Assembly: GCA_028532985.1 (NCBI GenBank)
Contig: JANCIK010000001.1
Location: forward strand, 1,116,001 to 1,180,000
Source: Stropharia rugosoannulata
Lineage: Eukaryota > Basidiomycota > Agaricomycetes > Agaricales > Strophariaceae
DNA length: 64,000 bases
Direction of reading: 5' to 3'
Within the stretch, counting starts at the first letter, position 1. Each line of letters begins with the position of its first letter. Positions 1 to 12,869 of the stretch are shown here, one piece after another. The notes below the pieces were generated by a model. The model did no database searches and was not told the DNA's origin. It saw nothing but the letters and a program-made list of their open reading frames with translations. A program made the translations under genes and the position numbers.

Positions 1-344
1 AATTTGGTTCTCAATAGTAAATGGGGGGCTTAATACAGATATAGTAGTATCTGAGTGGTAAGGCAGAGGGTACCGGGTAAGGTTGAACTTGAATACGCCA
101 CTACCAGATGCCGTGACTCTTGAACATATGATAGCTTTCCCACGCTTATTTCCCCTTTTGCACAAAGCACTCACTGCACTTCTTCCCCAAAATGTAGACT
201 GGTTACTAATTGGTCTCTAATCTCTCTAGTACACAATTGACCGTAATTTCAGACTTGTCAAATTAGTTAAGACCGCCTTCTTTATTTCTTATTCATATCT
301 AAATATTATACACATATTCCTGTTGTTGTTACAAGAGCCCACTC
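1..344. other. 3' flank of the GH92 gene, no gene seen
   Basis: AT-rich sequence downstream of the minus-strand GH92 stop codon. No ORF with recognisable content on either strand. It probably holds the 3' UTR of that gene. Confidence 0.5.
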
Positions 345-3300
345 CTACCTCGCCTGTGCGAACCCGCCGTTCGATACGCTTTCGGGTACAGACCCAAGGC
401 ATCCCTCCGCCTCGTTCTTGTCCGCTGTAAGCGTAATCACGACATCCCCGCCCACACGGAACGTGTCATAGAAGTCGATGTGGCACCTCGTCGGGCTCTC
501 CACACCATTGATGCTCACGCTCTTCACGTAAGCCGCTGTTCCGGCAGGAATCTTCTTCTGCACCGATTTGGCGTCGTAGTTCACTGTTGTCACCGTCGTA
601 CTCACGTTCAGGTACGAGTTGTGGATCGTGTACTTCGGGATGAAGGGGGAGAGCACGAGGAGCTGTGTCGAAGACGGCACTGTAGTACAGTAGATGGGTA
701 CGTGTTTTATAGGTGGCGTTGACCGTACGTACCTGGGTATAGACCGAGAAGATGGAACGAGAGTACGGTGGCCATGGCCGCCTGATCGTCATTACCGGGC
801 AAGCCTGCGGGAGCTAATCACACATGTTATTCATGGCTCCGCGTAAATTTAAGTGCAACTTACTGATATCAAAATTGTTAAATACAACCTGCCGCACTTG
901 GTCTACAGACTTCGAGGGCTGATTTGCGTAGTGGTAACCAATGGGTGTCTGATTTGAAATGAGCTTCCTCCTCTGTTGTACAGTACTTGTCTCATACCTG
1001 GAAAGATGGCTCATTCCCGGGGTCGAATAGGCCACCCTAGTAAGTTACCTTAAGCAATGATAGACAGGGACAGGTGCAATACCGAAACTTACATTGAAGA
1101 AGTGATCCAAGCGCTTGACGAAGGTGTCCTACATGAAATATAAGGAAGTTCAGCAGGACATTCCCTGTCCCCGGTCAAGGACGTACGCTCCCGCCCATAA
1201 GCTGAATCAAGTAGTTCGTGTCATGCGGAACATACCTGTATAACGGATCTTAATATCTTTAATACAATTCCCTCAACGGAACTCACCAACTATACTCCCA
1301 GGAAGACGCCTCGTAGAAGCCACTGATGTTGTCCCCTTGGAGCGAGCAATCTCTGTTTGGATTGGAGTCCTTTGGAGAGCAGTTCTTAGGGTCCTGGAAA
1401 GAGAAGGTACCGTTTGAATATCTCTTTTGCGCAAACCCTGTAAAGAAAGTATGTTCAATACCAACGTATCGACTGGGCCTAATAATATACGCTCTGCTCA
1501 CCTTTAAATCCATCGCTAGTGATGCTCGCGTCCCAAACATTGCGGTAAGACTATACCAAGTCAGATACCACGGAGATACGCAGAAAGAAAATGATTCACC
1601 AGGGAGCGATTAGTGTATTTGGCCACGTCGTCAGTCTTACCGAGAACCTGAGCTACCTGACGGATACCAAAATCTTCGAATGCATACTGGGAAGATTGTC
1701 AGTGCATGTCATTTCTAACCAGATGATTTAAACGAACCTCCAAAGTTCTGCTACCCTCGCGAGTCTGTCGTCCTGTACTGGAGACATCTAGTACTGCGAA
1801 GGGAACATAACCATATTGACTGTTGGGGATCAGAATGAGTTCAAACGAAAACAATAACTGCGAGAGACTTACTTGTAAACATTAGATTGACGGCCTTCAA
1901 TATTCCATTCTGGGGGGTTCACCTCCGCGTCGGTGACCACAGCTGCATAAAGCTCATCAAGATCGATTCCAAGAGCGGCTGCTTCGTTATGATAGCTGAC
2001 AGCAAAATGGGCAACGATGTTGTCCCCACTTGATCCTGTAGAGTATCATTAATATAAACGCTGCGATTTCATACATAAGTACGACACCTACCTCCTTGAG
2101 TCCAGCCGGGAAGGTTGTTTGCTCGGCATTCTGGCATCCAGCCATTCTTACGCCATCCATCAATGTAATTATCCACTATTTGGGCAAATTCGACTGGTGA
2201 ATGCAGTGCCATCAATGGGTAAAACGTTCGGAACTAAGAGCGGGTCAGGAAGTCAGCAGCGGAAATTATGCCAGAGCTCACAGTATCCCAGCTGTCGAGG
2301 GGATCGGTCAGAACAGCCAATGTACACTTAAAAACCTCAGAACATACCTGCAATACAGTGAATCGAAGTAAAAGGAGGTGGTGTCCGCAAATACTCCTTG
2401 CGTTTCTCCGGTGGCATTATTCTGAAAAACAGAATTGGTTACATGATGGAATGCCAGTAAGGAGAAAACTTACGGGAGTCAAAGAGGCCCTATATAACGA
2501 TGAGTACAGCATCTCGGTGATATTGGGAGGTGTTCCAGCAATATCTATTTCGATCTTGGAGAGCTTCTCTTGCCACAACGCTTTCGCCTGTGCTTGGATC
2601 TCTTCGAATGTTGAGTCACCGACCTCCGACTCGGCATTAGCGCAAGCCTGCGCTTCAGATACGAATGATACGCCGACACGAATATTGACCGTGTTCGGCT
2701 TATTGGCATAAGAGAACAAAGCGCCCGATTCGTAGACTCCGCCAATGAGATTGATTGAAAGGTTGAGGTGGGTTTGGCCTAGTCCTTTGGCATCAAGTCC
2801 CTCCCTAATGACAAGTGGTGTAAGTAATATGCACATAGAGAAGAGTCTTGTTACTCACGTATCACCCGTCCAAACGCCGTATTCATCAAGTTGTTGCTTC
2901 CCTCCGTCTAGAAGATCGTAGCAAGCGAAAGCTTGATAATGGAAGTTCCCAGGGCCGAAACTAATATCATGTTCTCAGTCCGGTCGCTACAATAAGGTAG
3001 TAAACTATGGCATACCTCGAGCCCCAGTGTCCTCCAATCATGACGCGCCCTTGTTCTGGGTCGATGGTGAGATTTCCACCTGCGAATGATGCCGGCAAAT
3101 CATTTGCTAGGTCAAGTACAAAATATGGTTTCGATCCAGTTGGAAATGTGAAGCGTTCCAAACCAGCGCGCCGAGTAGCAGTAGCTTCTATTTGTATACT
3201 GTTATTGAGGGTTAAAGAAAAATATCCAGGAGACGCATCTAAAAGCATGTTGGTTTCATTTATTTATGGTATAGAAGCATACGAACCATCCGTGTTATTT

Positions 3301-4017
3301 TTACGCAGGCGTTCACGAGCCGCCAAAGTAGTGGTACATGTGTTGAAGCCATTAGGGCACAGTAAAGGCATGATTTCGAAGTTTCCATAAGTTCCTATTT
3401 TCAGGAAATTTAGTTGTGAATCCTAACAAATCGGGCAGACATTCTCACCTAAAGAAGACCCAGTACCACTGTCATGCAATGGACTAATTCCACGAATGTA
3501 CTGAGTATTATCAGTAACATATCCTATACATAGACCGTCAATATACGTCAAAGAATGATGAATACTATCGTGATTACCAGCGGGAGCATAACCCGTCATA
3601 TCAGTCGAGAATTTGGCCTACATGTATGTTAATTGACAGGTCTATTTCGAGGCAGCAGAAAGATTTCACCATGCCAAAAGGGATCGAAGCTCCAGGACTG
3701 CATGATATTAAATGAGGTCGAGCAAAAGTCCAGAGGTATCTCGTACCAGACATCTCCAAAATTGTCTACAATCCAATAATTTAACATTAGTCATGAGTCT
3801 AACACAGGTTAGTGACTGTATATTTACCAGTACCAATGAATGGATTGACAAAGGCAGTATAGTCGATGTTGGTCTCGTGAGCAGCTGCAGCGATGGCTTG
3901 GGATATGCGCTTCTGTACATTTGGAGATGGCTGCGCGACTGCAAGAGTGCTGAAAAACAGAGCCAAGATGGCCTTAGAAAAGACGCGGCCCCCTTTCCTT
4001 TGCATCATGGCAGACAC
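345..4017 (-). CDS. secreted glycoside hydrolase family 92 (alpha-1,2-mannosidase-like)
   Basis: Multi-exon gene with about 15 short introns. The start at 4017 gives MSAMMQRKGG and then a hydrophobic signal peptide ending near AVAQPSP. The GH92 hallmark VNPFIGTG follows at about residue 55, then, after splicing, DNFGDVCPGASIPFGM. The N-terminal beta-sandwich (2967-3390) carries the GGNLTID and IGGHWGS segments. The central (alpha/alpha) barrel gives SWDTFRTFYPLL, YIDGWRKNGWMPE and SSTGRQTREGSRTLEYAFEDFG. The C-terminal part gives GLPGNDDQAAMATVLSF and LGLYPV, all typical of the family. Family members are exo-mannosidases that trim alpha-mannans or N-glycans and need calcium. The predicted protein is extracellular. 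A TATAAAAG box lies about 40 bp before the start (4057-4064). The frame looks intact in the parts I joined. Linkage specificity cannot be told from sequence. Confidence 0.88.
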
Positions 4018-4056
4018 TGCGTTTGAAGCTGGAGGATGTCCTAGTACTCCTAAAGC

Positions 4057-4064
4057 CTTTTATA
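4057..4064 (-). promoter_or_regulatory. TATA box of the GH92 gene
   Basis: TATAAAAG on the minus strand, about 40 bp upstream of the ATG at 4017. A position this close implies a very short 5' UTR. Confidence 0.45.
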
Positions 4065-6201
4065 CAGGAAAAGGAGCCGACATGAGAGTTGAGGAAGTAC
4101 GAGAAGCTAGCAGCAAGATGTACATGAAAGCTAGACGCATGGGTCATGGTCCCATTATTGTTAAGAGACTGGCCCCGTGGCCGTACCGGCGCATTATCTG
4201 AGTTGTGTGGAGTGCCAGGGATGACTGAGGCATAGAAGATTAACGTACGAGTCTTCCAGAGCTAACCCAAGAATATCGGCTCGGCGGTAACTCTACGCGA
4301 GGATTATGAGACTCCAGCGTGTATGTGGCATAGGCTGGACCCCAATCGTGCCGCTTTTGACGCACAGGCAGCCATGTATGGCGGCAACAGGGGAGCGAGT
4401 GGTCCGAAAATGTGTTCTTCAACCCCGACAGGCCTCAGCCGTAGTGGCAACAGAAGCGCCCGGGTAGAAAGCGACGCTATGCACGGTCCGCCATTCTTCT
4501 GAGGAAGATGGTCATTTGGACAAGGATATCGGAGTCCGTAAGAGACTCGCGTACCTGTATACCACAGCGCAAGATACGACGATAATAGACTGGAGGAACT
4601 CGAATGTGGCATACAATGCTGGCATGATACGAACCATTTATCTTCGACTACTCCCAATGTTGCTGAGTCTGCGAAGGTTATGATTAGGATATTGGATATC
4701 GTCGCCACGCGGAGGAATTCAAGAAGCGGAATGATAAGCAAGGCACAAGCCGCTAGCCTGCAGATTCAAAGAAACACTCCACGGGATCATTCGGAATCGT
4801 GATCCTCGTGGCCATTATGTGATCACCAACGTCATGGTACTACTACTAGTCAAGTCGCGACGTGGCACATTCAACCTCATAAAAATAAAAGAAGAAAAAT
4901 AAAGCGACGACACTGTACAATGGGAATATCATCGTGACCTGGTTGAATTGAAAGACGTAGGTCGTGGAGCGAAAAGAGCGAAAATTAACCATTGGATCCT
5001 CACTTTTGGAACTAGGGCCTGTAATAATGGGACCCATGAGTTATCTAGATGAACTTGGCTTGGATTTGCAAGTCAACAGGCCGGGGGCCCTGAAGTAAGT
5101 TCAAGCAATGCCTCTTCTCACTGTCCTCACATACATGCAAGTACGCATCAATTACAAGTATGACTTCCGCTGCATTTGATACAGCATGACCGTGAATTGT
5201 CCGGCCTCTACTATACCCCATTTGACTTAAAACTTCATGTGCTTGAGGCTAATTCCGTGTACAATGAAGTTGCCGGCTGTCACTGTTTCGCTACATAAGT
5301 ACATAGTTATATATGCATTGATTATTAAGTAGTACATGCACTTCTCGCATTTCAAGCCTGGGCCCGTGTACTTAATGCAGGGTGAGTCTGCACAAAGTTC
5401 TCAGTCAGAGCCGCATCTACGTTATTTGCATCATTTAGCGCATAGCTCTTTGCCAAAGACCCATCAACGGCATAACGGCCCTTACTCATGACAGTGATGG
5501 ACAATGTTCTTGCTGATTGCCGTAGGCTGGGCGCTAATTTTTTTCCCCTTATGTACGACCTTTCTTATCTACGCATTGAGCAATTTCGAACGACAAAGAC
5601 CTCCTGTTGATTCCACCGTAATGGACGCTCCGCGGGGCTATCGGTTGCTCGAAAGTACTACGTCGCCCTTGACGTCGCCCTAGAATCAAATTTAGGGACT
5701 TGGGAGATATTTTGAGCAAAATCTCACTAAGCACAGTGCTAATTCCTCATTCCGAGGATAACCTAGGATAACATGGCACAAGGTTCTCCGGCATCAAGGC
5801 AGTAGCCGTAGCCGGACGTCTATATTTACAACCCGCCGACTATGGCGGCGGTTCATGACCAGGAATAGCAATGTTTACCAAATCTGGTAGCTGTACCTTA
5901 GGAACGGTCCCTCGGGCATGCCCTCGGGGTGCTACGTGATGAATAACTCAATAAATAAGTTATCTGCACACCACTTGCGTGGCAGGGTGGAAGTCCAGAA
6001 CGTCTACGGGCGTTTAAGAGGTACCGGTCTTAGCAATCACTTAATCATCCTTCGCCAGCCCAGTTGATCGTAGTTTCAACATAGGAAACTTGACAAGCAA
6101 AGAATCCTTGTGTAAAAAGACGCAATACATGCATGACTAACGGGGATAATTGTGCGATGTATGTGATTGAGACATTGTATGTGTCTTGAGCTTCAGTTAT
6201 C

Positions 6202-6208
6202 TATAAAA
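6202..6208 (+). promoter_or_regulatory. TATA box of reductase 1
   Basis: TATAAAA in context CTATAAAAGG, 61 bp upstream of the ATG at 6269. Spacing and sequence fit a regulated fungal promoter. Confidence 0.6.
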
Positions 6209-6268
6209 GGGGTACGTCTTCCTCAAGCCGTCCACACATCTCGAACCATCTACCACCTCTTCTATACA

Positions 6269-7589
6269 ATGCCTAAACTCATCTTTGTATGCACATTCAA
6301 TATTTCTGACTTGATACGCTTCTAACTCACTCTTAATCATCCACATTAAGGTCACTGGTGCTTCAGGTTTCCTCGCGTCGCATGTAGTCCACCAGCTTCT
6401 TGAAGCCGGTCAGCGCGTACGAGCAACAGCGCGCTCTAAGAAGGCCGACGCCTTGAGGAAGCTCTACAGCTCATATCCCAACCTCGAAATCGTCGAGGTA
6501 GCAGATATTGCACACAGCCAATTTTCAGAGGCCCTTGTAGGCGTTGACGTAGTAATCCACACCGCGTCTCCGTTGCCCAGCTCTGGCTTGGATGCTGACA
6601 CTTTAATCAAGGTAAGTTCAGGCAATTTTAACGTAATGAATTAAACTAAAGGCCTCTGTAGACAGCCATAGAGGGCACCCTGAACGTCTTGCGCCAAGCT
6701 GAGAAGGTTGGCGTGAAGAAATTCGTCGTCACCAGTTCTGTAGCCGCAGTCATGGGCGATCCAACTATTCAAGGCGCGAATTTGAAACCTGAACGTGAGT
6801 GTATTCCTCATACTCAATAAATTCTCAGCGCAAGAGCTGATCCATAATTTCTTATAGATTGGAGGCCCATTACCAAGGATAGCTTCGCCGTCAGTGAAGA
6901 CATCGATCCCTTTTCCGCATACAGGGCGTCCAAGACCTTGAGCGAGCGCGCCGTGTGGGATTGGGCTGAAGCACATCCCCATGTTGATGTCACCACGAGT
7001 GAGTTCTGCCTGACGAAATCCAAAGCGTTTTAACTTAGTCCAAACAGTCTGTCCAACGTTTCTTTTCGGCCCGTTTCCCCCACTTAGTCTGCCGATTGCA
7101 CCGGGTGATACAAGTGGACTCTCCACAAACAGCATGGTCCATAGCCTCTTCCAACGTGGTGGACAGCATCTCCTCGGGTTTGGCTTTGTCGACGTCAGAG
7201 ATACAGCCCGAGCACATGTCGGAGCAGCCCTCAAGGCTCCGGAGAATGGTGACACTCGGAAGAGAGCTATCCTTGTTTCGCCCGACGGGCTTGACGAGGG
7301 CAAATTGTTCGATTTGATCAGGAAGGAGCGACCAGAGGTCGGAAAGCGATTGATTGAAGGCAAAGGAGCTGAAAGCCCTTTCGATCGCTACGACATCGAT
7401 TTCGGATATGTGGAGAAGGTCACGGGCTTGAAAAGGGCAGATTTCCATACCACTGAACAGGTAAGTCGTTGTAAATCTTTCCAAGTAAATGAAGGAATAA
7501 CGCTCGTTTTGTAGACCTTCTTAGACACCATAGACGCGCTTCTTGCCGTTGAAAAAGAGTGGAAGCAGCAAGGATATAACGTTGAATAA
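6269..7589 (+). CDS. NAD(P)-dependent extended-SDR reductase (DFR/Gre2-like), paralog 1
   Basis: Six exons. A tiny first exon encodes MPKLIF and is spliced (gtatgc...ttaag) to VTGASGFLASHVV, the Rossmann TGxxGxxA nucleotide-binding motif. Further landmarks are the VVIHTASPLP strand, VTSSVAAVMG (catalytic Ser region), AYRASK (catalytic YxxxK) and VDVRDTARAHV. The protein ends WKQQGYNVE. The family reduces carbonyls such as dihydroflavonols, cinnamaldehydes, methylglyoxal and other ketones/aldehydes with NADPH; the substrate here is unknown. The enzyme is expected in the cytosol. All catalytic residues I can place are present and every splice junction keeps frame. It is the only plus-strand member of a local three-copy family (see 11494-12869 and 13544-16506) and the most diverged at the substrate-side loop after VDVTT. 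Confidence 0.85.
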
Positions 7590-8274
7590 TTGACTCGTTT
7601 GGTTGTTATATTAGCTTTAGTACAACCCCCTCGTTGCTACGGTTGGCCGGTTCAATTGTATAGTAGAAAGTCATATTGATATGATTAAAATCGCTGGGTG
7701 GACGTCGGAGCTGTGGGCTTGTCTTGAGCACGGATACGTTGAAGAACGTCATTGTGCATCGCTTCACAATTGAAAGAGTCGATAATGATATGACGATTGA
7801 GATTGGCTTACGTATAACTTGAGGAGAAACGAGAGCCAAATGATTGTCGAGCTTATCGACTAATGGGATGACTTTGACACTTTCACTACGTAGGCTATAT
7901 CGGGTCTAAAAAAAGAGGAATTAGCGAGCAAGACTCTCAGCATGGGCTTTATGTAGTTTGTAGACTCCTGTAGACGGTTCCTTGTGATTAGATTAGGCAA
8001 GTAGTATAATAACAAATTACATCAAGTTATATGGAGCGCTTCAGGCTTCCTAGCATAAGAGCTTCGATTCTATATCACACAGAGAATGGACTGGGCTTCA
8101 GAACCGGTTTGAGGTGTAGGCCATAGAGATCGGGGTGTGTATCGATGAAAGCTAGATGAAGAGCCCCGACGGAGTCTGACCAAGAAAGATAAGAATAGCA
8201 TGTGAGTAAGATGCTTTGTAAAGCACGGGAATTATCCTCGAGTCACTCTGGATGAGAGAGAATCTGTTCGTCGA
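7590..8274. other. intergenic, convergent 3' flanks
   Basis: Lies between the plus-strand reductase and the minus-strand peptidyl-tRNA hydrolase, so it should contain both 3' UTRs. No coding sequence recognised. Confidence 0.5.
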
Positions 8275-8924
8275 TTAGCCCGCCTTCAGTGCAACCTTTT
8301 CCACCTCCCGCAGGATAAGATCTAGGCCGTCCTCCGTCCAAAAGCGCTGTTCGTGCGATGATAGTTGGCGCATGACATAATCAGCCGCGTCGCTCTGATC
8401 GCGGTCTATCCCAAGACGAAAGCGATAGAAGTTTTGGTCACCAAGGGCAGCAATGATGCTTTTGACACCGTTGTGGCCGTTGGCAGAACCACCAAGTTTG
8501 ACGCTCAGACTCTCGACGCGATGTGACAAGGAGTCTGTCAGGACAATCATCCTGGATGGCACATTGACGCTGTCGCGGTAGGCTTTGACTATGCTGGGCC
8601 CCGAGATATTCATAAGAGATTCTATGCAGTTTGAGTAAGGGAAAACTCAATGATACGGTGACGTACTGGACTTGAAGAGGAAAAGTTCGATGTGGGTGTT
8701 CCCTATTAGGACGCATCCCTGACCGCTGTAGCCTCCGCGACTAGCAGTCATGCGAATGCCAAGTCTTTGGGCGAGACCATCGATGACGAGCTGGCCGACG
8801 CTGGGGTTCGTGATCAGGATCCAATGACGAAAATTTGCTCCTGGAACGTGATTATTTACCTGTGACGGGTGCGAGGGTATGGCATGTTTCCGAGCCCTGC
8901 AACGAAGAGGCGGGGAAGCGACAT
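8275..8924 (-). CDS. PTH1: peptidyl-tRNA hydrolase (bacterial-type Pth)
   Basis: Three exons. The ATG at 8924 gives MSLPRLFVAGLGN and then TRHS spliced to VGQLVIDGLA, which rebuilds the Pth signature GLGNxxxxYxxTRHNxG. The Asn of GLGN and the His of TRH are the substrate-binding and catalytic residues. The later motif GGSANGHNGVKSI and then FYRFRLGIDR match the family's GGxxGHNGL and FxRLRIGIGRP blocks. Introns are gtaaat...cccag and gtacgt...catag, and both preserve frame. The enzyme releases peptides from peptidyl-tRNA that drops off ribosomes and in fungi is often mitochondrial. At about 180 residues the length is normal. The start lies 169 bp from the PAQR gene on the opposite strand, so the two probably share a promoter region. 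Confidence 0.86.
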
Positions 8925-9093
8925 GATGGGGGTCCTGGTTCAAGGAGGATTACGAGCGTCGAGTCATGGCATCCGAAAGGACTACTGTCAGGGTTGCAAG
9001 TAGGCGTCAAGACGGAACTGTAATCGTCGGATCAATGCTTAGTCAGCGACAAAAGTTGAAGTTGCGCCTGATTCTGATATATTTGATATTTAT

Positions 9094-11214
9094 GTGCCAA
9101 TCCCCTCTTCACCACTCCCACTATCCTCTAGCCTCTCACTAATGTCCGCAACCGCGGCAGAACTCTCGCCTTCGCCAACGACGCGCCCACTCATGTCGTC
9201 GACGGCAGTCACCGGAAGGGGAGATCGTTCCAAGGCCCAGCTGGTTCGTCGCAGAGCTAGACGAAGACTGTCGGCGCCCTCCTCCTCCCACCCTCCCTCC
9301 TTGCGGCTATGTGGCTCACTTCCATACAGTCTTGAAGCACTCGACCTCTCCTCGGCTTCACCTACGCAGACCCTGGCTCATCTGCGCTTTTTTGTCCTCT
9401 CCTACCTTGCGGATCTCGAGCGGAGGCTGAGGGAGTTCGGGGCCCCTGAGGTGTGGAAGAATCGTGAACACACCATGGAGGAAGCCGTACAGTGGGCACG
9501 CACGGCACTCGATATGCTCGAGGGTATTCGGGCTGATGTTTGTTCGCACTTCCCTGAAGTCCCTTTTTCGGATCTGTCAATGGAGCGCTTCCTACTGTCC
9601 TTTCCGGATCTACCTGACGTCCCCAACATGGCAGAATTGCGCTCTCATCTTCCCGACATAACCGAAATGAGGTCGCATTTCCCTGACATAGCAGAAATGC
9701 GCTCACACCTACCAGACATGCCTAGTTTGTCAGAGATGAGCTCGGAAATGTATAACAAATTTGACGACGTCCGCACACGATTCCATGAGATGGATTTTCG
9801 TGGGCCCTTCAGCTACATCCCGATTCTTTCGGATCGTTTAGAGACCCTCCATTCGCACTTGTCTAATCTAGAAGTCACTGACGACGCATTTATTTCGTTT
9901 GCCCCTAACACTGTCCTTTCCTCAATCCTGAATTCGTTGCTCACTTCTGACATGATAACCGACCTCCTCAACTCCCACCCAGCAGACGCCATTTACGAAG
10001 GCGAAGATATGCTTGAACGTGCCGCTCGTGATGTGGCGGATGCAGTAAAGCGATCTTTCCAGGGCGTGCGACTCATAAAATACTCTGACCTGCCTCATCC
10101 ATGGCGCAACAATCCATTCGTTACACATGGCTATCGGTGAGCTAATGTTAAATGTTACCAACTCATTTTACTGAATATTATTTAGATTTATACCTATAGA
10201 AAGATGGCCGCTTATTCTAATGTCTCTTGCTACGCCCCATAATGAACTATGTGAGTATTAGCTGTCTCTTTGTATCCGCTTTTCTAAACATTTGCAGTGA
10301 ACATTCACACACATCTAATCCCATTCCTGCTCTGGGGCATCAACCTTGTTTCACTAATCACCTCGTCGCATACTTTCGACCTCCCCGAGGTTTTATTCAT
10401 GGGGTTTGCTCTCCTTTGTTTATCGAGCAGTGCAATGTGGCATACAATGTCCGGATGTGCCGATCACCGCAGTATGGAAATCTGTGCTCGGGTGGACTAT
10501 GTCGGCATTGGATGGTGCGTTCCAGACGAACGTTTTTGTTCTTCGGCATAATTGACGCCTTATTATTGCCTAGGTTGATCAGCGCGAGTGTTGGAACCAT
10601 TGTACATTACGGCTTCGGATGTCACACCAACGTCGGAAAATCATTTCTAGGCCTTTGTCTAGCCACCGGACTAGCGGGGAACATTTTCCCCTTCATGGCT
10701 TGGTTCAACAAACACGAGTACCGCGTACGTCTTCCTTATCACTCATCAATATGTTTGCACATAACACGATCACTTGGCAGTTCTATCGTATTGGATTTTT
10801 CCTTGTTCTCGCGTTCTCTGGGGTTGGGCCCATGATTGCTCTCTCATTGTTGCACTCGCGACAAGAAATGTATGAGTTCGTCGGTACGTTGAATTTATCT
10901 TGTCAACTACTTCGTTTCTGTTAACTTATTATAATTAGGACCGGTATTTCCATCGCTCATGTCATACATCATTGGCCTCGTGTTCTACGCAGCCCACTTT
11001 CCAGAACGTGTTATCCCCGCGCATATTCAACGGAAGTTAGATGTGGTAGGCGGCAGTAAGTCCTTTTATATCGTGTTTGCCTTGGGAAGATGTTTATTTC
11101 CGTTGAATGGTAGATTCCCACGCTATCTGGCATTGTTTCATTGTCCTCGCAGTTAGCCAGCATAGAAGGGCACTGGATCATATGAAGAATGGGCTACAAT
11201 GTGCAGCGCCTTGA
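9094..11214 (+). CDS. PAQR / hemolysin III family membrane receptor-like protein with long N-terminal region
   Basis: Exon 1 encodes about 347 residues: a Ser/Thr-Pro-rich start, a predicted helical region, and a repeated 11-residue unit (consensus EMRSHLPDIxx, 9628-9720). It then gives YSDLPHPWRNNPFVTHGYR, the classic entry into a PAQR domain. Later exons give NELLNIHTHLIP, SAMWHTMSGC (first His motif), an Asp in RVDYVGIG, several TM helices, HFPER and SHAIWHCFIVLA (second His motif). These His/Asp residues bind zinc in PAQR proteins. Fungal members (Izh family) act in zinc and lipid homeostasis and are proposed ceramidases. The stop is TGA at 11212-11214. An alternative start is Met at 9142. 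Seven TM segments are expected. Confidence 0.87.
9628..9720 (+). repeat. in-frame 33-bp (11-aa) repeat in the PAQR N-terminal region
   Basis: Three tandem copies of an 11-residue unit, AELRSHLPDIT / EMRSHFPDIA(x) / EMRSHLPDMPS. Partial similarity extends on both sides. The pattern suits an amphipathic helix. Confidence 0.7.
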
Positions 11215-11493
11215 AGAAATCTACGCTGCTGTACCAGATGAAAACTGATATGACTGGATCGTGGACACTTGAAGCTACTCGGATATACGATTGCGCTTCG
11301 TAAGGTCTACATATGACTTTTTCCAGTAAAGAAATCTTCGTCTCCCATAACCTCAGCATCCAGAGTATGATGGTTACCTGATTTATGAAGAATGTCTCAG
11401 TAAAATGACGGTGCCGTGTGAAGCCTTGGTAATAGGTATTCGCAGTGTTTCAATCCGTAACATAAACATTCCAATAGCGAGCATGAAGGTATT

Positions 11494-12869
11494 CTAATTA
11501 ATGTCGTAGTGAGGTACCTCAATGTTGGTATAGCCTTGCTTCTTCCAGTTTTCTTCTACCTTCAAGATAGAGTCAATCGTGTCGAGGAAGGTCTGGATCA
11601 GAGTCAGTAATGCCAAACAATAGAACATGAAGCCGTTGACATGCCTGCTCAACAGTGTGGAAGTCGTCTTTCTTGATGCCAAGTACTTCTTCTATCCTTT
11701 CAAATTCAACGTCCAATTTGGTCAACAGGTACTCCGGCTCGGGAGTTTTGATCAGGCGCTCCTTCAGTTCGGGCCTGGCTTTGCTTATCAGCTCTAATAC
11801 GTCCTTGAAAACCAGAGTGTGAGGAGAAGTAATGAGGATTCTCTTTCTGCCCTGCACTCCGGCCGGAGCATCAAGGGCGTCGATGTGAGCACGAGCGGTA
11901 TCACGAATGTCCAAGTAAACTGGGATAAGCGGCCACTCGCCAGTTGGCGAAATCAAATAACTGATGTATGTGTTTGTGGAGAACGGTATCCAGTCCCCGG
12001 GAGCGATGGGCAAGGAAAGCGGCGCAAATGGACCATAGAGGTATGGCGGAGCGACTGACACAAAAATTAATTTTTTAGTCTTCTGAACGGATGAACAGGA
12101 CGTACTAGTTGTGACATCAACGTCTGGGTGCGCTTCTGCCCACTCCCAGAGTGCAAGCTCGGCATATTTCTTTGCCGCGGTATACGCCATCTGGGAACTG
12201 ATAGACGCCATCTCCTTTGTAACGGGGGACCAGTCTGTTTCCATTGAGTCTCGTTCTAGCAGAGGATCAGCCTCCACTCACGTTCAGCTGTATACAAATC
12301 CCCTTTGACATCCGGGGCTCCAGCAACTGCGCTGAGGGAACTGGTAACGACTATCTTCTTGACGCCTGCCTTCTCGGCCTGCCGGACGACGTTCAGAGTT
12401 CCTTCAATAGCAGTCTATTTATATCCGAGTCAATCATCGCCTGGAGAAGAGGTGAGCGACGATGTGCCACGTACCTTCAAAGTCGTCTCGGCGTCTGCGC
12501 GTCCCGGCACCGCAGTTGCAGTGTGGATAACCGCGTAGACACCGACGAGAGCCTGCTCAAAGTTGCTCGTGGCGACATCGGCAGCTTCAACTATCTCGAC
12601 GGACGGGTGCTCCTTGTACAGAGCTTGCAGGGCTGGGACCTTCTTTGGTCGAGCAGTACTGAATTTATAGTTGGACTGTCAGAGCGGGGACATTGACCTC
12701 AGCTGTGAACTTACGCCCGAACGCGATACCCTTTCTGGATAAGCTGGTAAATGATATGTGATGCCAAAAAGCCAGAGGCGCCCGTCACCTGCAGATCGAT
12801 GATGATCAGTTATTTTAGACCGCAATCACACGCGAAGTCACCTACAAAGACAATCTTGTTGGAAGACAT
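11494..12869 (-). CDS. NAD(P)-dependent extended-SDR reductase, paralog 2
   Basis: Same exon architecture as the reductase at 6269. The mini first exon MSSNKIVF joins through gtaggt...tgcag to VTGASGFLASHIIYQL. Other landmarks are VIHTATAVPGR, VTSSLSAVAG, MAYTAAK (YxxxK), VDVTT spliced to IAPPYLYGPFAPLSLPIAPGDW, VYLDIRDTARAH, and the C-terminal EENWKKQGY. Frame is intact at each junction checked. Function is inferred only at the family level (NADPH-linked carbonyl reduction). It is a tandem neighbour, in the same orientation, of the broken paralog 3 whose start-proximal region it resembles closely. Its 3' end faces the PAQR gene convergently with about 280 bp between. Confidence 0.86.

Larger units (their letters stand above)
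4018..6268. other. 2.2-kb intergenic region, no supported gene
   Basis: It separates divergently transcribed GH92 and reductase genes and therefore holds both promoters. Several short ORFs exist (the longest is on the minus strand at 4304-4741), but none shows a recognisable domain, splice structure or signal peptide. There is an A-rich tract near 4880-4905. No inverted repeats long enough to call a transposon were noticed. Confidence 0.5.

Noticed and set aside
4304..4741. 145-codon minus-strand ORF in the large intergenic region
   Set aside because: No recognisable domain or exon neighbours; treated as chance.
6641..7363. 240-codon ORF antisense to reductase 1
   Set aside because: It runs across exons and introns of a well-supported gene on the opposite strand; a shadow of its codon bias.
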